A stretch of 64,000 nt of DNA from Streptomyces sp. C10-9-1 (GTDB taxonomy: Bacteria > Actinomycetota > Actinomycetes > Streptomycetales > Streptomycetaceae): assembly GCF_024497955.1 (NCBI RefSeq), contig NZ_JANHKP010000010.1, positions 186,001-250,000 on the forward strand, written 5' to 3'. The notes under the pieces are model-generated. The model was not told the DNA's origin. It ran no database searches and saw only the letters and a program-made list of their open reading frames with translations. Every line of letters starts with the position of its first letter. The stretch's first letter is position 1. Position numbers and translations under genes: made by a program. Below, piece after piece: positions 17,609 through 24,665 of the stretch.

Positions 17609-18327
17609 CGCACCCACCGGTGCGTAGGCCGCGCCGGATAGCGCGTCAGTGCCTGCGCTTGCGGTGCCCAGTAGTCCGGAAGTCCGCCCCATGGGTTGCC
17701 ACTGGCGAACGTACCGTCCGTGACGTACAGGTGGTGCACACCGCGCCTACGGGCTAGGCGTACAGCCTCTGTGACGTCCTCTGCGGCGGCTTCGTACACA
17801 AGGTGGGACATCCGCTCAGGCGGGAAGTTCTGTGTCCACTCAGGGGCGCTCAGAGCCTCGTACGCGGCCATCGTACCCTCGAAGGTGACCACCGTGTCAG
17901 CGATGTCCAGATACCCCGCCGCAGGCAGCGTGCCGCAGTTCAGAATGACGTACTCCACACCCGCCTTCCGCAGGAGAAGAACCGTCGCCCCCACCGCCTG
18001 GAGGTCCGCTTCATCCGCGCTCACACGGTCCAGGAAGACGCCCTTGATGCCGCGGGAGACCCACTCCGTCGCCTGCGTCACCACCGTGAAGTCAACGACC
18101 GCCCCGTAGTTGTGGTCCACATACCCGCAAACCGTCGCGCCGGCCGCGATGACCGCAGACGCAGCGTCCGTCAGATCCGTGTCCTCAGGATCGCCAGGGC
18201 CGCTGGACTGATTGACGACCACCCACGACACGGGCTGTCCCGGCGTCGCAAGGGCCGCCCATGCGCGGCTGTCCACCGCAGGATGCACGTAGAGCGGGAT
18301 TCCCGCGGTCATCGTCGTAGAGTTCAT
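17605..18327 (-). CDS. Spherulation-specific family 4-like protein
   Basis: 240 residues without a signal peptide. It has the TIM-barrel-like pattern of spherulin-4 or glycoside-hydrolase-114-related proteins: IPLYVHPAVDSRAWAALA, WVVVNQSSGPG, GYVDHNYGAV, IKGVFLDRVSADEAD, VILNCGTLPAAGYLDIADTVVTFEG. Conserved acidic residues sit at strand ends, so a glycosidase-like activity is possible. In actinophages such proteins are encoded as structural or accessory proteins. Here it is coupled to HNH (TGATG) and far from the tail genes, so its role is unclear. Confidence 0.7.
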   Translation of the reverse strand: MNSTTMTAGIPLYVHPAVDSRAWAALATPGQPVSWVVVNQSSGPGDPEDTDLTDAASAVIAAGATVCGYVDHNYGAVVDFTVVTQATEWVSRGIKGVFLDRVSADEADLQAVGATVLLLRKAGVEYVILNCGTLPAAGYLDIADTVVTFEGTMAAYEALSAPEWTQNFPPERMSHLVYEAAAEDVTEAVRLARRRGVHHLYVTDGTFASGNPWGGLPDYWAPQAQALTRYPARPTHRWVR

Positions 18328-18635
18328 CAGTCGTCCTCCAGGGCCGGGTGTGTCGGTCGGGGACGCTCGGTGCGGACCCTCGTCCGTGCGGCAGCAGTGC
18401 CGCCCTCAGTGGCGCTCTTGTGCTTGTGGTGCCAGCCGCAGAGAAGCTGGAGATTGGCGTCTGTGTGGTCGTCTCCGGGGACGATGTGGTCCACGTCCGT
18501 CCCGGGCTCCACACAGCGCGTGCCGTCGCTGTAGACGGCCGTACAGCGGCCTTTGTCACGCCGGATGATCCGCCGTCGGATGCGCGGCCAGTCGCGCGGG
18601 AGGCGCTGCCGGCGGGTACTTCCGGACCACGCCAT
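18327..18635 (-). CDS. HNH endonuclease
   Basis: 102 residues containing a complete HNH signature: CTAVYSDGTRC, then DVDHIVPGDDHTDANLQLLCGWHHKHK (Asp-His, Asn and His-His positions present; Cys pairs could bind a structural zinc). The N-terminus is strongly basic. Small HNH proteins commonly lie near the terminase genes of cos-type phages and assist DNA cleavage during packaging; here two or three genes intervene. A homing-like role is less likely as no intron was seen. First gene of the minus block, divergent from the lipoprotein. Confidence 0.85.
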   Translation of the reverse strand: MAWSGSTRRQRLPRDWPRIRRRIIRRDKGRCTAVYSDGTRCVEPGTDVDHIVPGDDHTDANLQLLCGWHHKHKSATEGGTAAARTRVRTERPRPTHPALEDD

Positions 18636-18716
18636 ATCGCCTCCTCGTGACGAGTTGTGACGTACGATTGGCGCTCCTGCGGCGCGGTTGGCGCGCCCGT
18701 TTCATGGGGGTTCGAT

Positions 18717-19343
18717 ATGCGCGTGTACGTCCGGTGGGCAGTGCTGCCCGCGGCCATGCTCGGAGCGTTGTTGACCGGCTGCTCCTCGGCGGATGAGCCG
18801 GCAGAGCCGACCGACGTCGCGGTAAGCGAAGTCGCGCCGGAAACGACGTCCGCGACACCGACGTCCGCAGACCCCTCCTCGTCCGCCCCGGTGCCGTCGG
18901 CCGGCGTCGGGGAGACCGTCACCTTCGACACGGGCGAGACGGATGAGTACGGCGAGAACTACCAGGTGACGTCTAAGCTCAGCGTCACCGTGGACAGCGT
19001 CGAATACGTGACTCCCGAGGAGATCAACACGACGAACGAGCCGGATCTTGGTCAGTTCGTGAAGGTCACTCTCACGGTCAAGAACGTCGGTGACGCAGAC
19101 GCCGAGTTCGCCGGCTACGGCTCGATGTACTGGGAGGACGAGGAGACTGCCGCGCAGGGAGCCACGACGCTGGAGGGCGTCGGGGAGGGCCCGGACCTGG
19201 ACACCACCTACCGCCCCGGTCAGTCCGTCACCGGGTTCATGATTCTCGACGTCGGCCGCAAGGGTGGGACCGTCGGGTACACGGGCGAGGCGGGTCCCTT
19301 CAGCGACGAGCCGGCGTTCACGATCGAGCTGCCGACTGCCTGA
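18717..19343 (+). CDS. Prophage-encoded lipoprotein with DUF4352-like domain
   Basis: The only plus-strand gene of the visible prophage. ATG 18717 has GGGGG upstream and gives 208 residues with a lipobox (AALLTGC-type, Cys about residue 22). A low-complexity Ala/Thr/Ser/Pro linker follows, then a DUF4352-like Ig-type domain: NYQVTSKLSVTVDSVEY, FVKVTLTVKNVGDADAEF, YRPGQSVTGFMILDV. Opposite orientation, own divergent promoter region and own terminator suggest a lysogen-expressed moron. Superinfection exclusion is possible but not shown. Confidence 0.75.
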   Translation: MRVYVRWAVLPAAMLGALLTGCSSADEPAEPTDVAVSEVAPETTSATPTSADPSSSAPVPSAGVGETVTFDTGETDEYGENYQVTSKLSVTVDSVEYVTPEEINTTNEPDLGQFVKVTLTVKNVGDADAEFAGYGSMYWEDEETAAQGATTLEGVGEGPDLDTTYRPGQSVTGFMILDVGRKGGTVGYTGEAGPFSDEPAFTIELPTA

Positions 19344-19351
19344 ACACACCT

Positions 19352-19390
19352 CAGCCCCGCTCCCGGGAACTTTCCTCCGGGGCGGGGCTG
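19352..19390 (+). terminator. Rho-independent-type hairpin after the lipoprotein gene
   Basis: CAGCCCCGC and GCGGGGCTG form a nine-bp stem just after the lipoprotein stop, with a 21-nt loop that can pair further (TCCCGG / CCGGGG-like). It separates this gene from the opposite-strand tRNA cluster. Confidence 0.6.
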
Positions 19391-19395
19391 TACCG

Positions 19396-19467
19396 TCGGA
19401 ACGGCAGGGTTCGAACCTGCGCTCTCCCGCTCCCAAAGCGGGCGCCTTACCTCTTGGCCACGTTCCG
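19396..19467 (-). tRNA. tRNA-Pro(UGG)
   Basis: Hand-folded cloverleaf of 72 nt: acceptor CGGAACG/CGTTCCG, D stem GCC/GGC, anticodon stem CCCGC/GCGGG with loop TTTGGGA (anticodon TGG, G37 as in tRNA-Pro), T arm GCAGG-TTCGAAC-CCTGC, discriminator A. No CCA is encoded. Confidence 0.88.
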
Positions 19468-19515
19468 TCGTCAGGGTCTTTGGTAGGCAGGACCGACGTC
19501 CCGAAGACTGCCTTG

Positions 19516-19587
19516 CTCCTCGTCAAGGATTCGAACCCCAACTTCCGGGTCCAGAGCCCGGCGTGCTACCGATTGCACCAACGAGGA
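19516..19587 (-). tRNA. tRNA-Gln(CUG)
   Basis: Acceptor TCCTCGT/ACGAGGA, anticodon stem CCGGG/CCCGG with loop CTCTGGA (anticodon CTG), T arm TGGGG-TTCGAAT-CCTTG containing G-U pairs, discriminator G. The D arm (TGGTGCAATCGGTAGCAC) resembles Streptomyces tRNA-Gln. No encoded CCA. Confidence 0.88.
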
Positions 19588-19727
19588 ATAGCCGCGCCAG
19601 TGCCGTCAGGGACGGCGCGGAGGATTGCTGCCCGGGTCCCGCCGTCGGACAGCGTGGGTTGCGTCCGGCTGAGCCGGGGCCCACCAGCAGGGCACGCGCT
19701 GATCAGTCACGCACGGGACGCCCCCTG

Positions 19728-19801
19728 TACCGCACGAGGGATTCGAACCCCCAACCTCCTGGACCTGAGCCAGGCGCCTCTACCAATTGGGCTACTGCGG
19801 C
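19728..19801 (-). tRNA. tRNA with Leu anticodon CAG but class I shape
   Basis: 74 nt. D arm GCC...GGC, anticodon stem CCTGG/CCAGG with loop CTCAGGT (anticodon CAG), five-nt variable loop AGGTT, T arm GGGGG-TTCGAAT-CCCTC, discriminator A. Bacterial tRNA-Leu normally has a long variable arm, absent here. The acceptor has a G-U end pair and a G-G mismatch at 7-66. It may be a divergent phage tRNA or be decaying. Confidence 0.65.
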
Positions 19802-19804
19802 TTG

Positions 19805-19886
19805 ACGCTGCGGTGGGATTTGAACCCACGATTTCACCGCCGGTTGTGTTCTTCGGCGCGCGTGTACTGCCTCACACCGCGCAACG
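19805..19886 (-). tRNA. Aberrant tRNA-like gene with 11-nt anticodon loop
   Basis: A perfect seven-bp acceptor (CGTTGCG/CGCAGCG), a D arm (GTGT/ACAC) and a T arm (GTGGG-TTCAAAT-CCCAC) fold well. The anticodon arm is a five-bp stem CGCCG/CGGCG closing an 11-nt loop AAGAACACAAC instead of seven, with extra bases on both flanks. No anticodon can be assigned. Either a pseudogene or an unusual tRNA-like RNA kept by the phage. Confidence 0.5.
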
Positions 19887-19978
19887 TCGTCGCTCTCCCG
19901 TCGTCAGCACAGGCGTGACCCCTGCCTAGTTCGAGCGGCGCACGTCCTGGCTCCAGGAGGCCGGTTAGACGCGCGCAG

Positions 19979-20051
19979 AGCCACCGGCAGGGTTCGAACC
20001 TGCGACGTGCGCCTTACGAGGGCGCTGCTCTTCCAACTGAGCTACGGAGGC
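19979..20051 (-). tRNA. tRNA-Thr(CGU)
   Basis: Acceptor GCCTCCG/CGGTGGC with one U-U mismatch, D arm GCTC/GAGC, anticodon stem GCGCC/GGCGC with loop CTCGTAA (anticodon CGT), T arm GCAGG-TTCGAAC-CCTGC, discriminator U. No encoded CCA. Confidence 0.85.
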
Positions 20052-20135
20052 GTTGCGGGGCTGGAGCTACCTTCCCGGCGACTGTTGCCGTGGTGCACCA
20101 CGTCGCACGCCGAACGCCTCCCCGCGAGGCGTACG

Positions 20136-20208
20136 TCCCTCCGCCCGGAGTCGAACCGGGATCACCGCGACCACAACGCGGGGCTCTAGACCATTGAGCT
20201 ACGAAAGG
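20136..20208 (-). tRNA. tRNA-His(GUG)
   Basis: Acceptor CCTTTCG/CGGAGGG with G-U pairs, D arm GCTC/GAGC, anticodon stem CCGCG/CGCGG with loop TTGTGGT (anticodon GTG), T arm CCCGG-TTCGACT-CCGGG. Position 73 is A and position -1 is A, where bacterial tRNA-His normally has C73 and G-1, so charging may be impaired. Confidence 0.8.
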
Positions 20209-20486
20209 TGCGCTCCCGCCGGCTCCCGGTCTGCCCCGGGGCACCGTCAGGGACGGCTTCCTCGTCCCCGCGGGACGAGACATCTGAAGGACGGCCAGGC
20301 CGCTCGACCACGCTCAACCCCGGAGGAGAGGGCGGGGGAGCGCAGGAGCGGCGCTGGCCGTCGAGGAGGGCTGGGAGCCGCGCCAGTCGCCGGCCGCCGC
20401 AATTTCCCTCCTACTATTGTTATGTGGGGCATGTTCGGTCTAAACGATCTTGCCCCCTCCCCCGGCGGCCCCGGGCAGACTGCATG

Positions 20487-20573
20487 CCAAAGTGGCAAAC
20501 TAACCCCCTATTTCTACTTCTCTCTAACGCGTGTTAGAAGAAAATGAAACAGGGGGTTAGTTCGACACTTTGG
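20487..20573. repeat. Concentric inverted repeat (87 bp)
   Basis: The outer arms (20487-20509 and 20551-20573) are inverted copies of CCAAAGTG..AACTAACCCCC with about three mismatches. At the exact centre lies CTAACGCGTGTTAG (20524-20537), itself symmetric. The spacer is pyrimidine-rich on the left and purine-rich on the right, extending the potential hairpin. It could be a replication or partition site, an operator array, or a bidirectional terminator. Confidence 0.75.
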
Positions 20574-20584
20574 CCCTCAGAATG

Positions 20585-20596
20585 GCCTAGCTAGGC
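20585..20596. repeat. Perfect 12-bp palindrome
   Basis: GCCTAGCTAGGC reads the same on both strands. It lies 11 bases after the large inverted repeat and 45 bases before the DnaA-box palindrome. Size fits a dimeric regulator site. Confidence 0.55.
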
Positions 20597-20638
20597 ACTC
20601 AGAGTCACACCACACCCTCAGCTCCTCACTCTCCGCAG

Positions 20639-20659
20639 TTATCCACAGGGCCCTGTGGA
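20639..20659. promoter_or_regulatory. DnaA box inside an 18-bp perfect palindrome
   Basis: TTATCCACA at 20639-20647 is a consensus DnaA box. It overlaps TCCACAGGGCCCTGTGGA (20642-20659), a perfect palindrome, so a second, weaker TGTGGA half lies on the opposite strand. Suggests DnaA-dependent replication or control of the prophage; no cluster of further boxes was found nearby. Confidence 0.5.
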
Positions 20660-20697
20660 GGAGCGGGCGGCTCCGGTTGACGTGGAGGCGAGCGACG

Positions 20698-20736
20698 AGG
20701 GGGCGCGACGTCCGGGAGGTGAGCCCCGCGCCCCCT
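20698..20736 (-). terminator. Integrase terminator
   Basis: A perfect ten-bp stem AGGGGGCGCG / CGCGCCCCCT with a 19-nt loop begins 24 bases after the integrase stop on the minus strand. Confidence 0.65.
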
Positions 20737-20759
20737 GCAATCCTTTACCAACTCGTTAC

Positions 20760-22367
20760 CTAAAGGCTCTCCTGATACCGGATGTCGTCGAGCGCGTCTT
20801 CCTCCGGATCGACGTGCGTGCCGAGTTCGAACGTCAGCCGCTCCTCCGCGGGGGCCCTCCAACGCCCGGGAGGATGCACGGTGACCCTGACGCCGGTCTC
20901 CTCCAGCATGCGGCGACGGGCCGGGCCCCACTCCTCGGCCCTCCAGTCGTCGGCCCACGTGGCGTCGAGCTCCACGACTTCCTCCCGGGCGGGGATGACG
21001 GGGGTTGCCTCCAGCGCCTCCAAGCGGTCCGAGCGCGCCTGAAGCTGCGCTGCGACGGCGTCAGCCGCGCGCCCACGGAGCGAGGCGAGCCGCACGGAGA
21101 GCTCTTCGACGTCGGCCGTCAGGTCCGCGATCTCCGCCCGGTGGTCGGCTCCCGGCCGGCGGACGATCTGCGTGCGGCGCATGGGCCCGACGTGAGCGAG
21201 GAACTCCCGCTCCACGAACTCCAGGGTTCCCTTCGCGCCGATGCTGAGCGCCGGGACACCGGGCTCGTGCGCCTTCCCGGAGCACCGGAACACCTCGTGC
21301 TTCACGTCCCCCTGCTTGTACCAGTTGATGAACATGTTCCTCTCGCACACGCCGCAGACGATGATGCCCAGGAGCGGATGCCCGTCCTTCCTGCGGGGCC
21401 CGCGGTTCCCCGTCGCACGCAGCGTCAGTGCGTCCTGAAGGCTGTGCCACGTCTCGTCGTCCACGAGGGGCTCGCCCTGGAGGATGGGGGCGCCGTGCTC
21501 GTCCCTGACGACGGTGCCGTCCTTCTTCACGAGGTGCCCGCGCATGACGGGCGAGAGGAGCATCTCCCGCACCACGGTGAGGTTCCATCGGCTATCGGAG
21601 CGCTCAGGCCGGTCCGCCAGGGACGCCCGATGGTTGGCAGGCGTGATGGCCCCCATTTCGACGACCCAACGCAACACATCGGAATAGGAGCGCCCTGCGA
21701 TAGCGAGGGCGACCATGTGCCGGCGGATATCCGCCGTGGAGCGGGTCGGATCCTCGTCGGCGTGCTCGAAAAGCCACCACCCTTCATTTCCGTCGGAGAA
21801 CACACGGCGCCCGGGAGCGTAGCCATAGGGCACAACCCCTCCGGGCCATCGTCCGAGCGACTGAAGGTATGCAGCCGCTCCCTGGTTCCGCTCCATGATC
21901 GTCTGCCCCTCAAGCTGAGCCGCGAACGCGAGAATCAGCATGATGAGTTCAGACATGGGGGAGCTGAAGTCGAGCTCCAATTGATCGCCCCCGGGTCCGG
22001 AGGCGAAGACGAGCCTTTTCCCGTGCGTCTTGGCGTAGCGCCCCAGATCCGCCATATCGGCCATGTCGCGCACAGCACGGTCCATGCGCTGCCAGATCAA
22101 GACGTCCCATTCGTCGGGGCGCTCCAGCCAGTAGGAGAGTTCCTCCCGCTCCCACGGAGCGGACTTCAGCGCGGAGACGTCAACGTCTCGGGCCCATCCG
22201 ACGAAGGTTCCTCCCACGCGTCCCCCGGCGCGGGTGATCGCACTCTCCTGCACCTCGGGGGACGTGGTGACGTCGGTGTACCGGCTGAGGCGGATGGCTC
22301 CGATCACGCGAAGTGCCCCGGCGGGGGCAGGGGTTGTACCTCTGATGTGCGGTGTCATGGGATACAT
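20760..22367 (-). CDS. int: Large serine recombinase, phage integrase
   Basis: About 535 residues from ATG 22367 (a second ATG at 22358 removes three residues; neither has a clear ribosome site). The N-terminal resolvase domain has GAIRLSRYTD with the nucleophilic Ser, DVLIWQRMDRAVRDM and AQLEGQTIMERNQGA. A recombinase domain follows, then a zinc ribbon with CGVCERNMF and FRCSGKAH, then a long coiled coil (ADLTADVEELSVRLASLRG onward). This is the phiC31-type order. It integrates phage DNA at a specific attB without host factors; excision needs a directionality factor not seen here. The gene ends almost at the host junction. Confidence 0.93.
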   Translation of the reverse strand: MYPMTPHIRGTTPAPAGALRVIGAIRLSRYTDVTTSPEVQESAITRAGGRVGGTFVGWARDVDVSALKSAPWEREELSYWLERPDEWDVLIWQRMDRAVRDMADMADLGRYAKTHGKRLVFASGPGGDQLELDFSSPMSELIMLILAFAAQLEGQTIMERNQGAAAYLQSLGRWPGGVVPYGYAPGRRVFSDGNEGWWLFEHADEDPTRSTADIRRHMVALAIAGRSYSDVLRWVVEMGAITPANHRASLADRPERSDSRWNLTVVREMLLSPVMRGHLVKKDGTVVRDEHGAPILQGEPLVDDETWHSLQDALTLRATGNRGPRRKDGHPLLGIIVCGVCERNMFINWYKQGDVKHEVFRCSGKAHEPGVPALSIGAKGTLEFVEREFLAHVGPMRRTQIVRRPGADHRAEIADLTADVEELSVRLASLRGRAADAVAAQLQARSDRLEALEATPVIPAREEVVELDATWADDWRAEEWGPARRRMLEETGVRVTVHPPGRWRAPAEERLTFELGTHVDPEEDALDDIRYQESL

Positions 22368-22390
22368 GATAGTCGGTGAACCAAGCGCAC
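22368..22390. other. Phage-host junction (one hybrid attachment site)
   Basis: Immediately upstream of the integrase start, the sequence changes to a host reading frame that begins inside the conserved HAGRKAS motif of an old yellow enzyme. The crossover must lie between the integrase ATG at 22367 and about 22388. The exact core cannot be fixed without the other prophage end. Confidence 0.7.
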
Positions 22391-23149
22391 GCCGGGCGGA
22401 AGGCCTCGACCGACCGGCCCTGGAAGGGCGGCGCCCCCGTCGGTCCGGACGGCCACGGGTGGCGGCCGGTCGGCCCGAGCCCGGTGGCCTTCGACACCGG
22501 CCACCCCGTGCCGGCGGAGCTCTCCGCGCAGCAGATCGAGGCGGTCGTCCGGGACTTCGCCGCGGCCGCCCGGCGGGCACTGGAGGCCGGGTTCGAGGTG
22601 GCCGAGATCCACGGGGCGCACGGCTACCTGATCGGCCAGTTCCTCTCCCCCCACAGCAACCGGCGCACCGACGCCTACGGCGGCTCCTTCGAGAACCGCA
22701 CCCGCCTCGCCCTGCGGGTCGTGGACGCCGTGCGGGAGGTCTGGCCGGACCACCTGCCGCTCTTCTTCCGCATCTCCGCGACCGACTGGCTCGACGAGGG
22801 CGGCTGGACGGCCGAGGACACCGTCCGCCTCGCGCCGCTGCTCAAGGAGCACGGCGTCGACCTCCTCGACGTCTCCACCGGAGGCAACGCGGCCGGTGTC
22901 CGCATCCCGACCGGGCCGGGCTACCAGGTGCCGTTCGCCGCCCGGGTCAAGGCGGAGACCTCCCTGCCGGTCGCCGCCGTGGGCCTGATCACCGAGCCCT
23001 CCCAGGCCGCGAAGATCCTGGCCAACGGGGAGGCGGACGCGGTGCTGCTCGGACGCGAGCTGCTGCGCGACCCCTCGTGGGCGCGGCGGACCGCACGCGA
23101 ACTCGGCGCCGAGGTCCACGTGCCGCCGCAGTACCACCGCTCCGTCTGA
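22385..23149 (+). pseudogene. 3' fragment of NADH:flavin oxidoreductase (old yellow enzyme), split by the prophage
   Basis: About 254 codons starting in HAGRKAST, a flavin-site motif that in full-length YqjM-like enzymes lies some 100 residues from the N-terminus. Later motifs are intact: EIHGAHGYLIGQFLSP, NRRTDAYGGSFENR, FRISATDW, DLLDVSTGG, PVAAVGLIT and ADAVLLGRELLRDP. The barrel is therefore complete except for its first strands and helices. A GTG at 22376 opens the frame but has no ribosome site. The missing 5' part should lie at the far end of the prophage, so excision would restore the gene. Confidence 0.88.
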
Positions 23150-23343
23150 CGCCCCCGTCCGGCACCCCGGCGCGCCCACGTGCGCCGGGAGCGTCCGCCG
23201 CCCGGCGATGAGTTCCCGGGCGGCCGACGGTCCCCCCTCCGAGGCACCGGCGCGCCGGGCCGCCCGCGCCACCGGGCCGACACGGGCGGCCGGGTGCAGA
23301 CTGGCCGGTGTCCGCGACGACGCCGTCCTGGAGGGAGTCCGAG

Positions 23344-24426
23344 ATGACCGAGGTACTACTGGCGGTGGGCACGCGCAAGGGCCTGTTCACCGGGCGCCGC
23401 ACCAAGGGGAGCTGGACCTTCGAGGGCCCGCACTTCAACGCCCAGGCCGTCTACTCGATCGGCGTCGACACCCGGTCCGCGGTCCCCCGCCTGCTGGTGG
23501 GCGGGGACAGCTCCCACTGGGGCCCGTCGGTGTTCCACTCCGACGACCTCGGCCGCACGTGGAGCGAACCGGAGCGCCCGGCGGTGCGGTTCCCCAAGGA
23601 CACCGGTGCCTCGCTGGAGCGCGTCTGGCAGCTGCACCCCGCCGCCGCTGAACCCGGCGTCGTGTACGCGGGCACCGAGCCCGCCGCGCTGTTCCGCTCC
23701 GAGGACCGCGGCGAGAGCTTCGCACTCGTGCGCCCGCTGTGGGAGCACCCGACCCGCTCCGACTGGGTCCCGGGCGGCGGCGGCGAGGCGCTGCACACCG
23801 TGCTCACCGACCCACGGGACGCGGACGCGGTGACGGTGGCCGTGTCGACGGCCGGGGTGTTCCGCTCCCGTGACCGCGGAGCGAGCTGGGAGCCGTCCAA
23901 CCGCGGGGTCTCCGCCGTCTTCCTCCCGGACCCGGCGCCCGAGTTCGGGCAGTGCGTGCACAAGATCGCCCGGGACGCGGGCGACCTCGACCGGCTCTAC
24001 CTCCAGAACCACTGGGGCGTGTACCGCAGCGACGACGCGGGCGCCACCTGGACCGACATCGGCGGCGGCCTCCCCTCTGACTTCGGCTTCGCCGTCGCGG
24101 GGCACCCCCACCGCCCGGACACCGCCTACGTGTTCCCCATCACCGCCGACTCCGACCGCGTCCCCGCCGAGCGGCGCTGCCGCGTCTTCCGCACCGGCGA
24201 CGCGGGCGCCTCCTGGGAGCCGCTCGGCACGGGCCTCCCCCAGGGAGACCACTTCGGCACGGTGCTCCGGGACGCCCTGTGCACCGACGACGCCGACCCG
24301 GCGGGCGTCTACTTCGGCAACCGCAACGGGGAGGTGTACGCGAGCGCCGACGACGGCGACACCTGGCAGCGGCTCCTCGCGCACCTGCCGGACGTGCTCT
24401 GCGTGCGGGCGGCGGCACTGTCCTGA
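23344..24426 (+). CDS. BNR/sialidase-type beta-propeller protein
   Basis: 360 residues from ATG 23344, with GGAGGGAG upstream. Repeated Asp-box-like motifs of the form S.D.G.TW occur: HSDDLGRTW, RSEDRGESF, RSRDRGASW, RSDDAGATW, RTGDAGASW and ASADDGDTW, spaced about 45-60 residues apart, which predicts a six- or seven-bladed propeller. No signal peptide is seen. Actinobacterial members are annotated as WD40/YVTN or glycosyl hydrolase-like and have no proven activity; catalytic residues of true sialidases are not obvious. Confidence 0.8.
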   Translation: MTEVLLAVGTRKGLFTGRRTKGSWTFEGPHFNAQAVYSIGVDTRSAVPRLLVGGDSSHWGPSVFHSDDLGRTWSEPERPAVRFPKDTGASLERVWQLHPAAAEPGVVYAGTEPAALFRSEDRGESFALVRPLWEHPTRSDWVPGGGGEALHTVLTDPRDADAVTVAVSTAGVFRSRDRGASWEPSNRGVSAVFLPDPAPEFGQCVHKIARDAGDLDRLYLQNHWGVYRSDDAGATWTDIGGGLPSDFGFAVAGHPHRPDTAYVFPITADSDRVPAERRCRVFRTGDAGASWEPLGTGLPQGDHFGTVLRDALCTDDADPAGVYFGNRNGEVYASADDGDTWQRLLAHLPDVLCVRAAALS

Positions 24427-24654
24427 CACGTTATACGCCGCGCCGGCCGGGGCCACCTGGACGCTGTACGAGGAGGTGTTCTCCGGCCGGGCCCCGGTAC
24501 CGCCGTGTTCGCCTGCCGGCTGCCGGCGGAGACGGAGGACGCCGAGCGGGTCGGGCGGCTGCCGGCCTCCGCCCGGCATCTGCTGCCGGACGACCTGAGC
24601 CGAGGACCGTCCCGTGCGGCGGCCCCGGGGCGGGGTGTCTCCGCGCACCAGTAG
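24424..24654 (+). pseudogene. Possible remnant of a gene with one frameshift
   Basis: After the BNR stop one frame reads TLYAAPAGATWTLYEEVFSG and then RAP; a second frame continues GTAVFACRLPAETEDAERVG and RLPASARHLLPDDL before a TAG. A single missing G in the GGGCCCCGGTACC stretch would join them. Both pieces look like coding sequence, but there is no N-terminus and no family is recognised. It may be decayed or simply non-coding. Confidence 0.35.
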
Positions 24655-24665
24655 AGTGACCCACC

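Larger units (their letters stand above)
20209..20759. other. Non-coding region rich in symmetry between tRNAs and integrase
   Basis: No gene is supported here. The stretch is locally AT-richer than the rest of the phage and holds the large inverted repeat, the 12-bp palindrome, the DnaA-box palindrome and the integrase terminator listed separately. It is a plausible replication or control region of the phage, placed beside the integration module. Confidence 0.5.

Noticed and set aside
19887..19978. Further tRNA in the gap before tRNA-Thr
   Set aside because: A hairpin TCCTG-GAGC-CAGGA and a TCGAAC-like string are present but no acceptor or T stem can be paired.
20655..22379. 574-codon plus-strand frame opposite the integrase
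   Set aside because: Mirror frame of a well-supported serine integrase; no ribosome site or domain.
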